From positions 1-25,275 of IMG/VR virus record IMGVR_UViG_3300043775_002220: a DNA stretch of 25,275 nucleotides, one strand, 5' to 3'. This document shows positions 1 to 9,600 of the stretch, in pieces. Numbering within the stretch: the stretch's first letter is position 1; every line of letters begins with the position of its first letter. The stretch is from a virus. The position numbers were made by a program, and so were the translations under genes. The notes under the pieces are model-generated. The model was given only the letters and a program-made list of their open reading frames with translations, made no database searches and had not been told where the DNA came from.

Positions 1-72
1 ACTGGCAACATATTAGTAGATAAAATTTTAGACAAATATAAGAATAATATTTCCAAGCCCTGGGTGTTGTAA
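1..72 (+). CDS. 3' end of an unidentified gene (partial), probably head-tail connector
   Basis: Only the last 23 codons lie in the window. Reading frame 1 is open from the first base to a TAA at 70-72 and ends in the residues ISKPWVL. The stop overlaps the start of the next gene by one base (TAATG), the tight coupling seen throughout this cluster. By position, directly before a probable head-closure gene, it would be a head-tail adaptor or another head-completion protein. This is inference from gene order; the visible tail of the protein is too short to recognise. Confidence 0.6.
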   Translation, partial: TGNILVDKILDKYKNNISKPWVL

Positions 73-518
73 TGGATCTATGTGAAGAGACAGACTTCAT
101 GTATCCAATGAAGGCAGATGTTTACTATCCACTAGTTGAGCAGGGAACTTATGGAAATGTTAAAAAAACTTGGGTTTTTAATAAGACAGTGGTTTGTAAT
201 TTTTCAAAAGATGGCACGGTAGATGAAGAAGTAAAGCCAAATGTAAACATAATATTAAAGAAAGTCTTAGTGGGAAGAACAAAGAAAGATATTCGTTTTT
301 CTGAAGAGAATATACCAGATGCAATAACAAACGTTATTGTTACAAATATTAGAACAAAAAACGATGTTCCCCTATATGTAGAGACTTCTGGAACAAGGGC
401 TGGAAAGTCAACAATATATGAGATTGAATCTCAATCACCAATCATAGGTCCATTTGGAGATCCAGACTACTATGCCTTAGTAATCCGCCGTTCAGAGAAT
501 CAGGCATCAGACATATGA
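72..518 (+). CDS. Probable head-closure (stopper-like) protein
   Basis: A 148-residue protein rich in predicted beta strand, with an early segment reading ADVYYPLVEQGTYGNVKKTW and a later strand pair around VIVTNIRT and PLYVET. No signal peptide or membrane segment is visible. The length and the place in the order (connector, this gene, gp10-like neck protein, tail terminator, major tail protein) match the head-closure protein of siphophages, which plugs the portal complex and forms the docking face for the tail. I do not recognise a diagnostic motif, so the role rests on synteny. The start overlaps the upstream stop by one base and its own stop overlaps the next start (ATGA), suggesting translational coupling on both sides. 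Confidence 0.5.
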   Translation: MDLCEETDFMYPMKADVYYPLVEQGTYGNVKKTWVFNKTVVCNFSKDGTVDEEVKPNVNIILKKVLVGRTKKDIRFSEENIPDAITNVIVTNIRTKNDVPLYVETSGTRAGKSTIYEIESQSPIIGPFGDPDYYALVIRRSENQASDI

Positions 519-1195
519 TGAAGATGGCAATTAATAGTACCCAGTTTAGAAAAGATATGAATAATATAATTGATTACTCTTTTGGATACCTAGATGGTGT
601 TCATGCTGGAAAGGTTGAATTTTTTCACAGCCTTGGTTTAAACATTTCAGAAATGCTACAAAAATATATTGACTCAAATGCAAGGGTAAATCCACAAGCA
701 CTAAACCATATATATGAATGGTATCAAGTGGGAAGTCCAAATGCAAGACTATACGACATAAAATATACAGTAAGTAATCTAGGGCTATCATTTATAACAA
801 ATTTTAAACAATCATCATCACTAAAAGAAGGATCAAACGTACCTTTTTATGACAAAGCAAGAATAATGGAAGAGGGAATACCAGTAGTAATTACCCCAAG
901 AAATTCTGATGTGCTTGTATTTGAACAAGACGGAGAAACAATATTTACTAAAAATAGTGTTAATGTAAATAACCCTGGCGGAGACGCAACAACAGGAGCA
1001 TTTGAAAAAGTAATAGATTCTTTCTTTACAAAATATTTTACACAAGCATTTTTAAGATCAAGCGGTATATCTCAATACTTAGAAAATCCAGTACTATATA
1101 AAAAGAACCTAACAGCAGGAAAGAAATCAGGAAGATCAAAGGGAAGAGATGTAGGATATAGATGGATAGCAAATGCGGGGTTACTAAATGGCTAA
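515..1195 (+). CDS. HK97 gp10-like neck / tail-completion protein
   Basis: A 226-residue protein. Its N-terminal part is helical, and the later part contains a Gly/Asn segment (VNNPGGDATTGAFEKVIDSFF) followed by a helix and a basic tail rich in Lys, Arg and Gly. Size and position between a head-closure candidate and a tail-terminator candidate fit the HK97 gp10 family of neck proteins, which join the head connector to the tail. ATG at 515 overlaps the previous stop by four bases. In-frame ATGs at 518 and 524 are alternative starts; the one at 524 would give the N-terminus MAINSTQF. All nine arginines use AGA or AGG, in contrast to the major tail protein. The family assignment is by context and general look, not by a decisive motif. 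Confidence 0.5.
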   Translation: MMKMAINSTQFRKDMNNIIDYSFGYLDGVHAGKVEFFHSLGLNISEMLQKYIDSNARVNPQALNHIYEWYQVGSPNARLYDIKYTVSNLGLSFITNFKQSSSLKEGSNVPFYDKARIMEEGIPVVITPRNSDVLVFEQDGETIFTKNSVNVNNPGGDATTGAFEKVIDSFFTKYFTQAFLRSSGISQYLENPVLYKKNLTAGKKSGRSKGRDVGYRWIANAGLLNG

Positions 1196-1796
1196 TACAG
1201 ACTTATTAAATACTCCATTGTTATGGATCAACAAGTATCTACAGTCACAACTAAGTGAAAGCCTAGGGTATGTAACCCCGTTTTTCCCACCTTCTCCATT
1301 TAATATTGACGACCTTACAGAAAAATGGATGGTCTTAAATAATCAAAATACACCAGTTAGCAATGGGGTCGCCTGCACATGGGACAGACTTGTAAAAATG
1401 AATAGAAGTGCATTTCCACATATTAAAGGTGAGCAGATATTATACTATTTTTATGGACTTGGAGAAGACTCTATTCCAACTATGATCCAGACACAGGAGG
1501 CTGTTTTAAGGCTTCTTGACCGTGGAGACGAGTCTGCACAGGAATTAAACGCCTGGTGTGCCAATAGAAAGATTAGGCTGGACGATGGAAGCACGGTAGA
1601 CAATATGTTCTTATTTCACAGTTTTAAGGTATACCAACTAGAAGAAACAAGAGACATTATTGACTTTGGAACAGCCCGTACCTATGGTGGAAACAAAATT
1701 ATTATTGACTTTGAGTACCACCAAAAGACAGCACTGACAAACCATGACTGGGCACCTGAAGCAAGACTTTCAAATGCAAATAAAATAATCATATAA
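1188..1796 (+). CDS. Probable tail terminator protein
   Basis: A 202-residue protein starting with eight bases of overlap with the preceding gene. It shows an N-terminal helix (LLWINKYLQSQL), a mixed middle with the hydrophobic segment GEQILYYFYGLG, and a C-terminal strand region with IIIDFEYHQKTAL. It is the last gene before the major tail protein. In siphophages that slot is held by the tail terminator, which caps the growing tail tube and later binds the head. The role is inferred from order and size. An alternative is a second neck protein. No membrane segment or enzyme motif is visible. Confidence 0.5.
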   Translation: MANTDLLNTPLLWINKYLQSQLSESLGYVTPFFPPSPFNIDDLTEKWMVLNNQNTPVSNGVACTWDRLVKMNRSAFPHIKGEQILYYFYGLGEDSIPTMIQTQEAVLRLLDRGDESAQELNAWCANRKIRLDDGSTVDNMFLFHSFKVYQLEETRDIIDFGTARTYGGNKIIIDFEYHQKTALTNHDWAPEARLSNANKIII

Positions 1797-1801
1797 AACA
1801 A

Positions 1802-1810
1802 TGTTATAAT
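1802..1810 (+). promoter_or_regulatory. Predicted extended -10 promoter for the major tail protein
   Basis: The bases TGTTATAAT are a perfect match to the extended -10 element (TGN-TATAAT). They lie just after the stop of the tail-terminator gene and 65 bases before the major tail protein start. No convincing -35 is seen at 17 or 18 bases, which extended -10 promoters can do without. Expected transcription start is near 1817, giving a leader of about 58 bases that carries a purine-rich Shine-Dalgarno stretch ending in GAGGTG before 1875. Confidence 0.55.
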
Positions 1811-1874
1811 TATGGCTGAGGAAACAAAAAACGCCAAAACAACTTAATATCTATTTTAAGGAAGAGGTGAATAA

Positions 1875-2513
1875 ATGGCATATAGTCGTGGAACATCGAC
1901 CAACATTATCGTTGGTGCAGCAGCGCTTTTCGTTGCAGATACAACCCTAACGCCAGGTACAATGGCCGCTTTTGTAAACGGTGAATCATACAAAGAAACT
2001 TTGGCTGATAACGCTGCTTACGACAACGTAGGTTATACCATGAACGGTCTTGAAATGCAGTTCCAACCAGACTTCGGTGAAGTCCAGGTAGACCAGATTC
2101 TTGACGTTGCTAAACTTTATAAGCAGGGCATGCAGGTTAATCTTGCAACTGCTTTTGCTGAGGCTACTCTAGAGAACTTGCTTCTCGCATTGGCAGCCAA
2201 CTCAGATGATCTATCTGGAAACAAGTTGACATCAGCAGGAAAGACATTAAATCTTTCTGCAGGTGACATCGGTGAGTGTCCAGTAGAGCGTGCTATCTGT
2301 GCTGTTGGACCAGGAACAGGTGATTGTGCAGACTCTCCATACATTGAGCGTGTCTACACAGCATACCGTGCTTTGTCTATTGAAAATGTAACAGTATCAG
2401 CAAAGCGTGATGAGGCTTCAATGTTTGAAGTTTCATTCCGTCTACTACCAGAGGACGCTTCTGGATCATACGGTAAGATCGTTGACCGTACTTGGGCATC
2501 AAACTCAATTTAA
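1875..2513 (+). CDS. Major tail protein
   Basis: A 212-residue protein of the type that polymerises into the tail tube. The N-terminus (MAYSRGTSTNIIVGAAALFV) and the C-terminal strand SMFEVSFRLLPED, followed by a short tail, match actinophage-type major tail proteins in layout. It sits between the tail-terminator candidate and the assembly chaperones, the standard position. A strong purine-rich ribosome site ends five bases before the ATG. It has its own predicted promoter upstream and a strong terminator directly downstream, so it forms a single-gene transcription unit, as expected for a high-copy protein. All seven arginines use CGT, unlike the AGA-rich neighbours, which points to selection for efficient translation. 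Two cysteines in the middle (ECPVERAIC) are a minor oddity. Confidence 0.8.
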   Translation: MAYSRGTSTNIIVGAAALFVADTTLTPGTMAAFVNGESYKETLADNAAYDNVGYTMNGLEMQFQPDFGEVQVDQILDVAKLYKQGMQVNLATAFAEATLENLLLALAANSDDLSGNKLTSAGKTLNLSAGDIGECPVERAICAVGPGTGDCADSPYIERVYTAYRALSIENVTVSAKRDEASMFEVSFRLLPEDASGSYGKIVDRTWASNSI

Positions 2514-2529
2514 TATAAACTGACAACTG

Positions 2530-2563
2530 GCCCACTCCCTTAACTGGGGGTGGGCTTTTTGTT
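2530..2563 (+). terminator. Intrinsic (rho-independent) terminator after the major tail protein
   Basis: A 10-bp stem, GCCCACTCCC (2530-2539) pairing with GGGGGTGGGC (2546-2555) with one G-T wobble, closes a six-base loop. It is followed at once by TTTTTGTTT. The hairpin starts 17 bases after the major tail protein stop and is by far the most GC-rich inverted repeat seen in the window. It should limit read-through into the chaperone and tape measure genes, keeping those at lower level than the tube protein. Confidence 0.9.
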
Positions 2564-2565
2564 TG

Positions 2566-2574
2566 TGGTAAAAT
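2566..2574 (+). promoter_or_regulatory. Predicted extended -10 placed for a leaderless transcript of the long chaperone
   Basis: TGGTAAAAT matches the extended -10 pattern with one deviation (TAAAAT for TATAAT). It lies only three bases after the terminator T-tract. Its last base is 2574 and the ATG of the next gene is at 2582, so the usual start point six to eight bases downstream falls on or next to the initiation codon. There is no Shine-Dalgarno sequence between the two. This is the arrangement of leaderless genes in actinobacteria. No -35 is visible, since the terminator stem occupies that place. Confidence 0.5.
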
Positions 2575-2581
2575 TGATAAG

Positions 2582-3283
2582 ATGGCAACAAGAATATATA
2601 AATCCGACATTATTACATTAATGGATGGTGAACAGATAGAAATTTATCCTCTCAAGATTAAGTATCTTAGAGAGTTTATGGAAGCATTCCATTTAATAAA
2701 AGAATCAAAAAATGATCTTGAATCAATATCCTATTTATCAGAATGTGCAAGAATTGCTATGCAACAATATAAGCCAGAAATTGCAAAGACACTTGAAGAA
2801 CTTGAAGATCATGTAGACTTGCCTACAATATATAAAATAATTAATATTGGAGGAGGTATTAGCGTTAATGGAGAAGTAGATGAGCCAGTAAAAGAACAAG
2901 CACTAAAACAAGACACTATGGGTAGCGGTTGGGATGAATTAGATTTAGCAAAATTAGAATCTGAGATATTTTTGCTGGGTATATGGAAAGACTATCAAGA
3001 ATTAGAGGCAAACCTGTCAATGCCTGAATTAGTGGCAACCATTGGATCAATTAGAGATTTAGATTATCAAGAAAAGAAATTTCTTGCAGCAATTCAGGGT
3101 GTGGATTTAGACGGGGAAACAAATAAAGATAGAGGACAAAAAGAATGGGAAGACATGAAAGCCAGAGTATTTAGTGGTGGTCAAACCAGCGATAGCAATG
3201 ATGTATTATCTTTACAGGGTGTAAATGCACAAAAAGCAGGGTTTGGAATAGGAATGGGCCTAGATTACGAAGACCTAACATAA
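2582..3283 (+). CDS. Tail-assembly chaperone, long form (G+T type, in one frame)
   Basis: A 233-residue protein. Residues 1-95 are clearly paralogous to the next gene: by hand alignment about 43 of 95 positions are identical, including the shared blocks ITL-DG, PLKI, IAM-QYKPE and DLPT-Y. Residues about 115-233 form an extension (starting GWDELDLAKLESE, ending GFGIGMGLDYEDLT) of the sort that in other siphophages is the T part reached by ribosomal frameshift from gene G. Here both parts are joined in a single uninterrupted frame. Such proteins hold the tape measure protein in an assembly-competent state and recruit tube subunits. No ribosome-binding site precedes the ATG, and the predicted promoter would give a leaderless message. 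All six arginines use AGA. Confidence 0.7.
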   Translation: MATRIYKSDIITLMDGEQIEIYPLKIKYLREFMEAFHLIKESKNDLESISYLSECARIAMQQYKPEIAKTLEELEDHVDLPTIYKIINIGGGISVNGEVDEPVKEQALKQDTMGSGWDELDLAKLESEIFLLGIWKDYQELEANLSMPELVATIGSIRDLDYQEKKFLAAIQGVDLDGETNKDRGQKEWEDMKARVFSGGQTSDSNDVLSLQGVNAQKAGFGIGMGLDYEDLT

Positions 3284-3303
3284 TAGGCTGTTTATGCTAT
3301 AAT
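3275..3303 (+). promoter_or_regulatory. Predicted promoter for the short chaperone
   Basis: TGCTATAAT at 3295-3303 is a perfect extended -10. A partial -35, CTAACA (four of six bases of TTGACA), lies at 3275-3280 with a 17-base spacer. It overlaps the end of the long chaperone gene. The expected start near 3310 gives a leader of about 19 bases that carries GAGAGG (3318-3323) just before the ATG at 3329. It is better than the promoter in front of the long form, and unlike that one it feeds a normal ribosome site. Confidence 0.6.
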
Positions 3304-3328
3304 TGAGGTAACTTACTGAGAGGAAGTT

Positions 3329-3658
3329 ATGACTACAACAGTTCATGAAGAAAAAACAATTACCCTGATTGATGGAACAAAGATCAAGGTAAGACCTCTC
3401 AAGATCTCACTTTTGCGTAAATTTATGAAGAAGTTTGAGGGCTTGGGGGCAGTCCAAAATGATAACGATAAGTCTATGACACTTTTAATTGAGTGCGTAG
3501 CAATCGCTATGGAGCAGTATAAGCCAGAGTTGGGGGAAAGCATTGAAAAACTTGAGGATGTAATTGATCTTCCTACGGTTTATTCAATCATTGAGGCAGC
3601 ATCTGGAATTAATCTTTCAGATTCCGCTTTACTTGCTTTAGCACAAGAAGAACTATAA
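3329..3658 (+). CDS. Tail-assembly chaperone, short form (G type)
   Basis: A 109-residue protein that aligns over nearly its whole length with residues 1-95 of the preceding gene (shared PLKI, IAM-QYKPEL, DLPT-Y-II, about 45% identical by hand count). It ends in LLALAQEEL and has no T-like extension. In lambda-like phages the short protein (gpG) is made in large excess over the frameshifted gpGT. Here it is a separate gene with its own predicted promoter and a clear Shine-Dalgarno sequence, consistent with higher output. I looked for a way to shift out of frame near its end: the frame used by the tape measure gene has a stop at 3670-3672, so no fusion product is possible. It lies directly before the tape measure gene, as expected. 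Confidence 0.7.
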   Translation: MTTTVHEEKTITLIDGTKIKVRPLKISLLRKFMKKFEGLGAVQNDNDKSMTLLIECVAIAMEQYKPELGESIEKLEDVIDLPTVYSIIEAASGINLSDSALLALAQEEL

Positions 3659-3678
3659 CGGTTTAAGGCTAACGGTTA

Positions 3679-6600
3679 ATGGCTGGAGATACAAATAGCA
3701 ATATTTTTATAAATATTGATACTTCACAAGCAATGGCGCAACTGCGCTTACTTGAGAAGGAACTAACAGCCCTTAACCGTTCCTTAATCGTTGGAACAAA
3801 GACTGCAGCAGCAGCGCAAGCAAAATACGCACAATCACTTCTACACAACGTAAATGCCACTGGTCAGTGGACAGCATCAATGACAAGAATGAGCACTGCC
3901 TCTGAGCAGTTTGCTACAAACCTAGATAGACAAAGACTATCACTTAAAGAATATTTTAGATATGGTGCAGCATCTACCAAGACATTTGGAAAGATGTTTG
4001 GTCGTGAGTTTGACACTATTGAAAAACTTGTAGATAAGCGTGTAAAGACTCTACAGCAACAGTATGTCCAATTAGGACGTGATGCCCAAGGTGCAATGAA
4101 CTCTATGAAGTTCACTCCAAAGTCATTAAACATGCAAAACTTAACTACACAGTTAATGATGGCAACGCAGCGTCAGCAAATAATGAATAAACTTATTGAT
4201 GATGGATCTACAAAACTTTTAAACTTTGGTAAAAATACACAGTGGGCAGGTCGCCAACTTATGGTTGGTTTTACAATTCCACTTATGCTTTTTGGCGCTC
4301 AGGCAATAAAGGTATTTAAAGAAATTGAAACACAAACTATTAGATTTAAAAAGGTTTACGGAGATATTTTTACAGATCAAGGAGCAACGGACGCTGCTTT
4401 AAAAAATATTCGTGCATTGGGAGATGAATATACAAAGTATGGACTTAAGGTTTCTGACACAATTAAGATGGCTGCAGATGCTGCAGCAGCAGGTTTTTCT
4501 GGCAAGGGATTAGAGCAACTTGTAGAGCAAACAAATAAACTTGCAGTGCTTGGTGGAGTTACACAAGAAAAAGCATTAGAGACAACGATTGCATTAAAGA
4601 ATGCTTTTCAGATTGATACTTCAGAAATGGCTGGAACAATTGATTTCCTTAACGCAGTAGAAAACCAAACAGTTGTAGCCCTTGAAGATTTAACAGAAGC
4701 AATACCAAAGGTTGCACCAGTTATTCAACAACTTGGTGGCGATGTAAAAGATTTAGCATACTTCATGGCTGCAATGCAAGAAGGTGGAATTTCTGCAGCG
4801 CAAGGTGCTAACGCACTTAAGTCAGGTCTTGCATCTTTAATTAATCCAAGTAATGCTGCATCTAAAGCAGCAGCAGCAGTTGGAGTTAACATTAAAGGAA
4901 TTGTTGAAGCCAACCAAGGAAACCTAAGAAACACAGTAACTGGATTTGCACAGGCACTACAACCACTCACTGATCTTGAGCGTTCAAGAGTTATTGAAAA
5001 GGTTTTTGGTAAGTATCAGTTTGCTAGAATTTCTGCACTCTTAAATAACTTAGGAAGAGAAGGAACTCAGGCTGCTCGTGTTCTGCAACTTACAAATGCA
5101 TCAGTAGAAGAACTTGCAATTTTAAGCCAACGAGAATTAAAGACTCAAGCAGATTCACCAATGAACAAGTTGGCAGCATCTATAGAAAAACTTAAGGTTT
5201 CTATTGCTCCAGTTGGAGAGTTGTTTGCTAAAGTATTTACTCCAGTAATTGAATTTATTGGAAAAATGGCTGACAAGTTTAATAATCTTCCAGAAGGAAT
5301 AAAGAAGGCTATTGGAATTATAACTGTTGTAGTTGGTGGATTAGGACCTATATTCTTAATGACGTTTGGCTTACTTGCAAATGCCGTTGCAAACTCAGTT
5401 AAGGGAATTCAGGTTCTTCGTAAAGGCTATCAGCAACTTGCAGCGGGATCAACTGATGCAGCATTAAAGACGCAATATTTATCACAAGAAGAATTAGAAA
5501 ACATTTCCATCAGTAATGCTCTTTATTCTAAGCATCAACAACTCTCTTCAGCATATGCACTAGAGGCAACAGCCCTAGCATCACTAACAAGTGTTTACTC
5601 TAAGGCCAACGCTTCTATGGGAGCCTTTGCAGCAAGCAATCCAGGAATGTTTATGCCTAGAGGAGGACTACTACTTCCAAAGAAGTTTGCGGGAGGAACA
5701 ACATCTGTTCCAGGACCAAAGGGAGCAGGGGATGTAATTCCAGCAATGCTATCACCTGGAGAGTCAGTTATTCCAGTAAAGCAAACACAAAAGTATTCAG
5801 GATTTATTAGTCAGATTATTCAGGACAAGGTTCCAGGATTTTTTGCTGGAAGAGTTGGAGCCTTACCGTCATCGCCAAATATTGTAAGAGGCTCATCTGC
5901 AAGAGGTCCTGTTGGACCCATGGCTCCAGTTATTCCAATTGGAGCAAGGCCAATTTCTTCTTCACTTCCTGGAATCAGGTATGCTCAAGAAGGAGACAAG
6001 GTTCGTATTTTTGCTGGTGACACATCTTTCTTAATTCCATTAAAAGATATTAGTACATTTAAAGTTAAACTTCAAGAAAACGAAGCATGGATGAAATCAC
6101 CAATCCATGGAAGTGGAAATAAAAATGTAAGAAAAGATAATACAGAACAAGCACTAATTAAAGCAATTACAAGACCACTAAGTGGAGGTAAAAAGCCTTC
6201 ACTACGTGAACAATCAGAAATTATTAAACCAGGAGACATATATACTCGTCTTCCAAAAGCAGGTGCACAAAGAAAGAGTAATCAAAATCAAGATATCGCA
6301 GATAAGAGATTTAAAGCATTAGTTAAATCAAAAAATCCTCATCTTGCAAAACTACAAAATTATTTACAAAATGAAGAAAAGGTTTATCTTGAAAGAGTAT
6401 TAGGTCCAGATGTTGTACAGTCTTTAAAGGGTTTTGATGCTAAGAAACTAACCCCAAGTCACATTAGAGAAGTGAGATCTCAGAATCGCACACCTGAAGA
6501 TTGGGCACCAAGTAAAATTGCAAGAGACTGGGCATGGTTTAACTCTGCACTAAGAGGAACTAAATTTGGAAAAGTTAAGGGTGGGCATCCAGTAAATGCT

Positions 6601-9600
6601 GCACAAGCAAGAGAACTTCTTGATAATCTAAAAATGACTCCATTTGAAAACCTTCCAAATGATAAAAAGGCTCTTCAAACTGTACTTGAATATAGATTAA
6701 ATCGCCAACCTTCATATTACGATGACTTTAGATTTATAGACAATGCAATGATGAAGGTTAATCCAGTAAAGTTGGCTGGTGGAGTTGTTTCTCTTGGAAT
6801 GCCAATTCCATTTAAAAAGGTACAAGCACAACGTGCAATGGCAGAAAAAATAGATGCACAAATTAAGGAAAGTAGATTTAAGAATCTTCCTGTTACAGAC
6901 ACTGGAAGAAAAATACAAAAACTTGGTGGATTTAGCGTTGGTTCAATTTCAAGAGCGGTCAATGGAGTTTATCAATTACCAAATGGTAGAACTGTAGTTT
7001 ACAAGGCTGTAGAAAGTGAAGAGGCTGCTTTAGCAGAAATGCGAATGTCTACCTTAATGAGAAAGGGTAGCGAACTTGATACTCCATCAAATCAATCAAT
7101 TAAGGTTATTGCAGATCCAACAGACTTAAGTAAACAAAGAAAAGTCCTTGTTATTGAATCAGACTATAACCCAAGATTTGCTAATCCAACTGGAGAGTTT
7201 ACACCAAAACAATTTATTAAACAAACCCTAGCCTCTGGTATTCGTGGAGATAAGGATCTTAAGACAGACAATGTTAGTGGTAACGATGTAGTAGATATGA
7301 GTAATGCTGGAGTATTCCCGACTGCATCAAATAGAGTTAAATATGCAGATGAGATGAAGTCAGTAGAAGAGCAACTTTTAATAAACTTTGGAGCAGTAAA
7401 GGGTGGAGCATCAAAAGACTTTTCAAGATCTGTTCAAGGAATTGCTGCAGAAATGGGTTTTACAAAATTTAAAAACGCAATGCTTAAAGAAATTGAAGAA
7501 TCTATTCCTAGATATAAAGCAACAATTGATACATTTAAGTTAAACCCAAGAGAAAGAGAACTTTACGATGCTGTAGTTGCTCGTTTAGAAGATGCTAAAA
7601 AAGCAGACTGGAAGAAGATTTACAATGCTGCTGTTGGTGATATTCCAGGATATGCAAATGGTATTGTTTCAGTTCCTGGTCCAAAGGGTGCTGGAGATAT
7701 TCAGCCTGCAATGCTTTCACCAGGTGAGGCCGTAATTCCTGCAAAACAATCTGAAAAGTATATGCCACTTATTCGTTCAATGATTGCAGACAATGTTCCT
7801 GGTTTTGCAGAATCAAATGTTGGGGGATTTGGAACTCCAGCCAGCCTAAGAGAAGGTGGAAAATATGCAGGAGCACCAGATGGTCGTGATCCCAGCGCAC
7901 CTCCATCAACTCCTCCTAACAGAAGAATGTCTCCAGACAGAGTTGAAAGAGCAATTGATAAAATATTTGATAACCCAAGAGTTAAAAAACTTGGGGACAG
8001 AATTGACAACTTTGCATCAAAATTAAGAACAGCGACACCAAAGGTTGCAGACTTAGGACAAACAGCAGATAAAACAACTGAGTCTTTTGGTAAAGATAAA
8101 ACTCGTGGATTCCGTGGATTTTTATCAGGTTACGGAAACGTATCTTCAACAGTTACAAATGAAGACGGAACAACAAGAGCAGCAACTGCTGCAGAGCGCA
8201 CCAATGCACGTCAAATGAACAGAATGAACTTTACACAAAAGATGATGCCTATGCAGATGGCTGGAATGATGATTCCAATGGCTGCAGGTATGGTTGCTCA
8301 AAAGAATCCAGATGGTGCTATAGCAAAGAACATGGATGCAATTATGATGCTATCTATGTTAACTATGCTTTTGCCAATGCTTAATAGTCCACTTAAATTA
8401 CTTGCAGCAACTGCAGTTGGACTTACTATTGTATTTAAAATGCAGGCAGCAACAATTAAAAAGAATATGATTGAAGGACAAAAGCAAGCAGAAGCAATGA
8501 GCATGACCACTAAGAATCTTGAAGAACTTGGAAAGATTACTAACAGAGTCTCTATAACTCAAACCGCTGCAGCAAAAAGAGCAGGAAGAAATACTGATCT
8601 TTCTCCAGTAAGTATGGACTTTGGAGCCAACCTTATATCTAGTAGCGAATTTGGTAAAAATCTTAAAAAATCATTCAACAATGCAATAGTAGACCTAGGA
8701 GAAGGAGCAGCAGTTAACTCACTGGTTAATCAACTAGGAACTGCAGTATCTCAGGGAGTTTTAAATTCAGAGCAAGCACAATCAATTGCAATTGCACTTA
8801 CAAGAGATTTAAAAGATGCAAGACTTGAGGTTAGTGTAAGAGGACGATTAATTCAACTTCTTGGTCCTAATGGAAAAAATGTTTTAGATAATCCACTACA
8901 GGTACAACTTGAATTAGTTACCACTGGAGAAAAGGTAGCACAGGCTGCAATTGAAAATCTTAATAAGGTTGCAAAACAACAAAAGGGTATTAATACTTTA
9001 GGAGAAGGCTTACAACTAGCAGCAGGTACAGCAGGCGGTGCTTTAATTGGAGCAAGAGCGGGAAGCCAAGCAGCAAGTATGGTTGCTGGACGAGGACTTA
9101 TTGCACAAGAAATGGCAATGACTGGCGCTAAGGGTGCAGGAGTTCTAGGCAGAGTAGCATCAGGAGTAAGAGTAGCACGAACTGCAGGACTTGTTGCTAG
9201 TGGAGCAGCAACGGCAACAGGAGTTGGAGCACCCTTTGGAGCAGTTGGTGCAGCAATTACAGCAGTTATTACTGGCGGTATTGATCTAGCAATTAGAAAC
9301 TGGCAAAAGGGTAAAGAAAAAGCAGTAATAGCAAAAGCAGCAGGTGTAGTTCAAGGACTTGTTTCACAAAACATAACTGCTTCACAAGGAAGTATAGACG
9401 CATTAACCTCAATCTTTGATACATCAATTGCAAATCTTGAGTTAAAGAAAAAAACTTTAAAGACAGACAAAGAACGAGCAGCAGTTGATTTAGAAATTGC
9501 TGGACTAGAATCTAAAAAGCAGTCTGGTTTGCAAACATTAAGACAAAAACAAGCAAAGATGCTTGCGGATGTTTCTTCAAACTATGATCAAGTTTCAGGT

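Noticed and set aside
1812-1847. Tiny open frame (MAEETKNAKTT) in the gap before the major tail protein
   Set aside because: Eleven residues, no ribosome site, and its ATG lies before the expected transcription start near 1817. A remnant or chance frame is more likely.
3652-3678. Promoter before the tape measure gene (TATAAC at 3654-3659)
   Set aside because: It lacks the TG extension and a -35 at proper spacing, unlike the other gaps; treated as chance in AT-rich DNA.
3600-3680. Possible programmed frameshift at the end of the short chaperone
   Set aside because: No slippery heptamer was noticed, and the tape measure frame has a stop at 3670-3672, so no extended product could form.
7701-8009. 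102-residue minus-strand open frame
   Set aside because: It lies wholly inside the tape measure gene, with no start signal and no recognisable domain.
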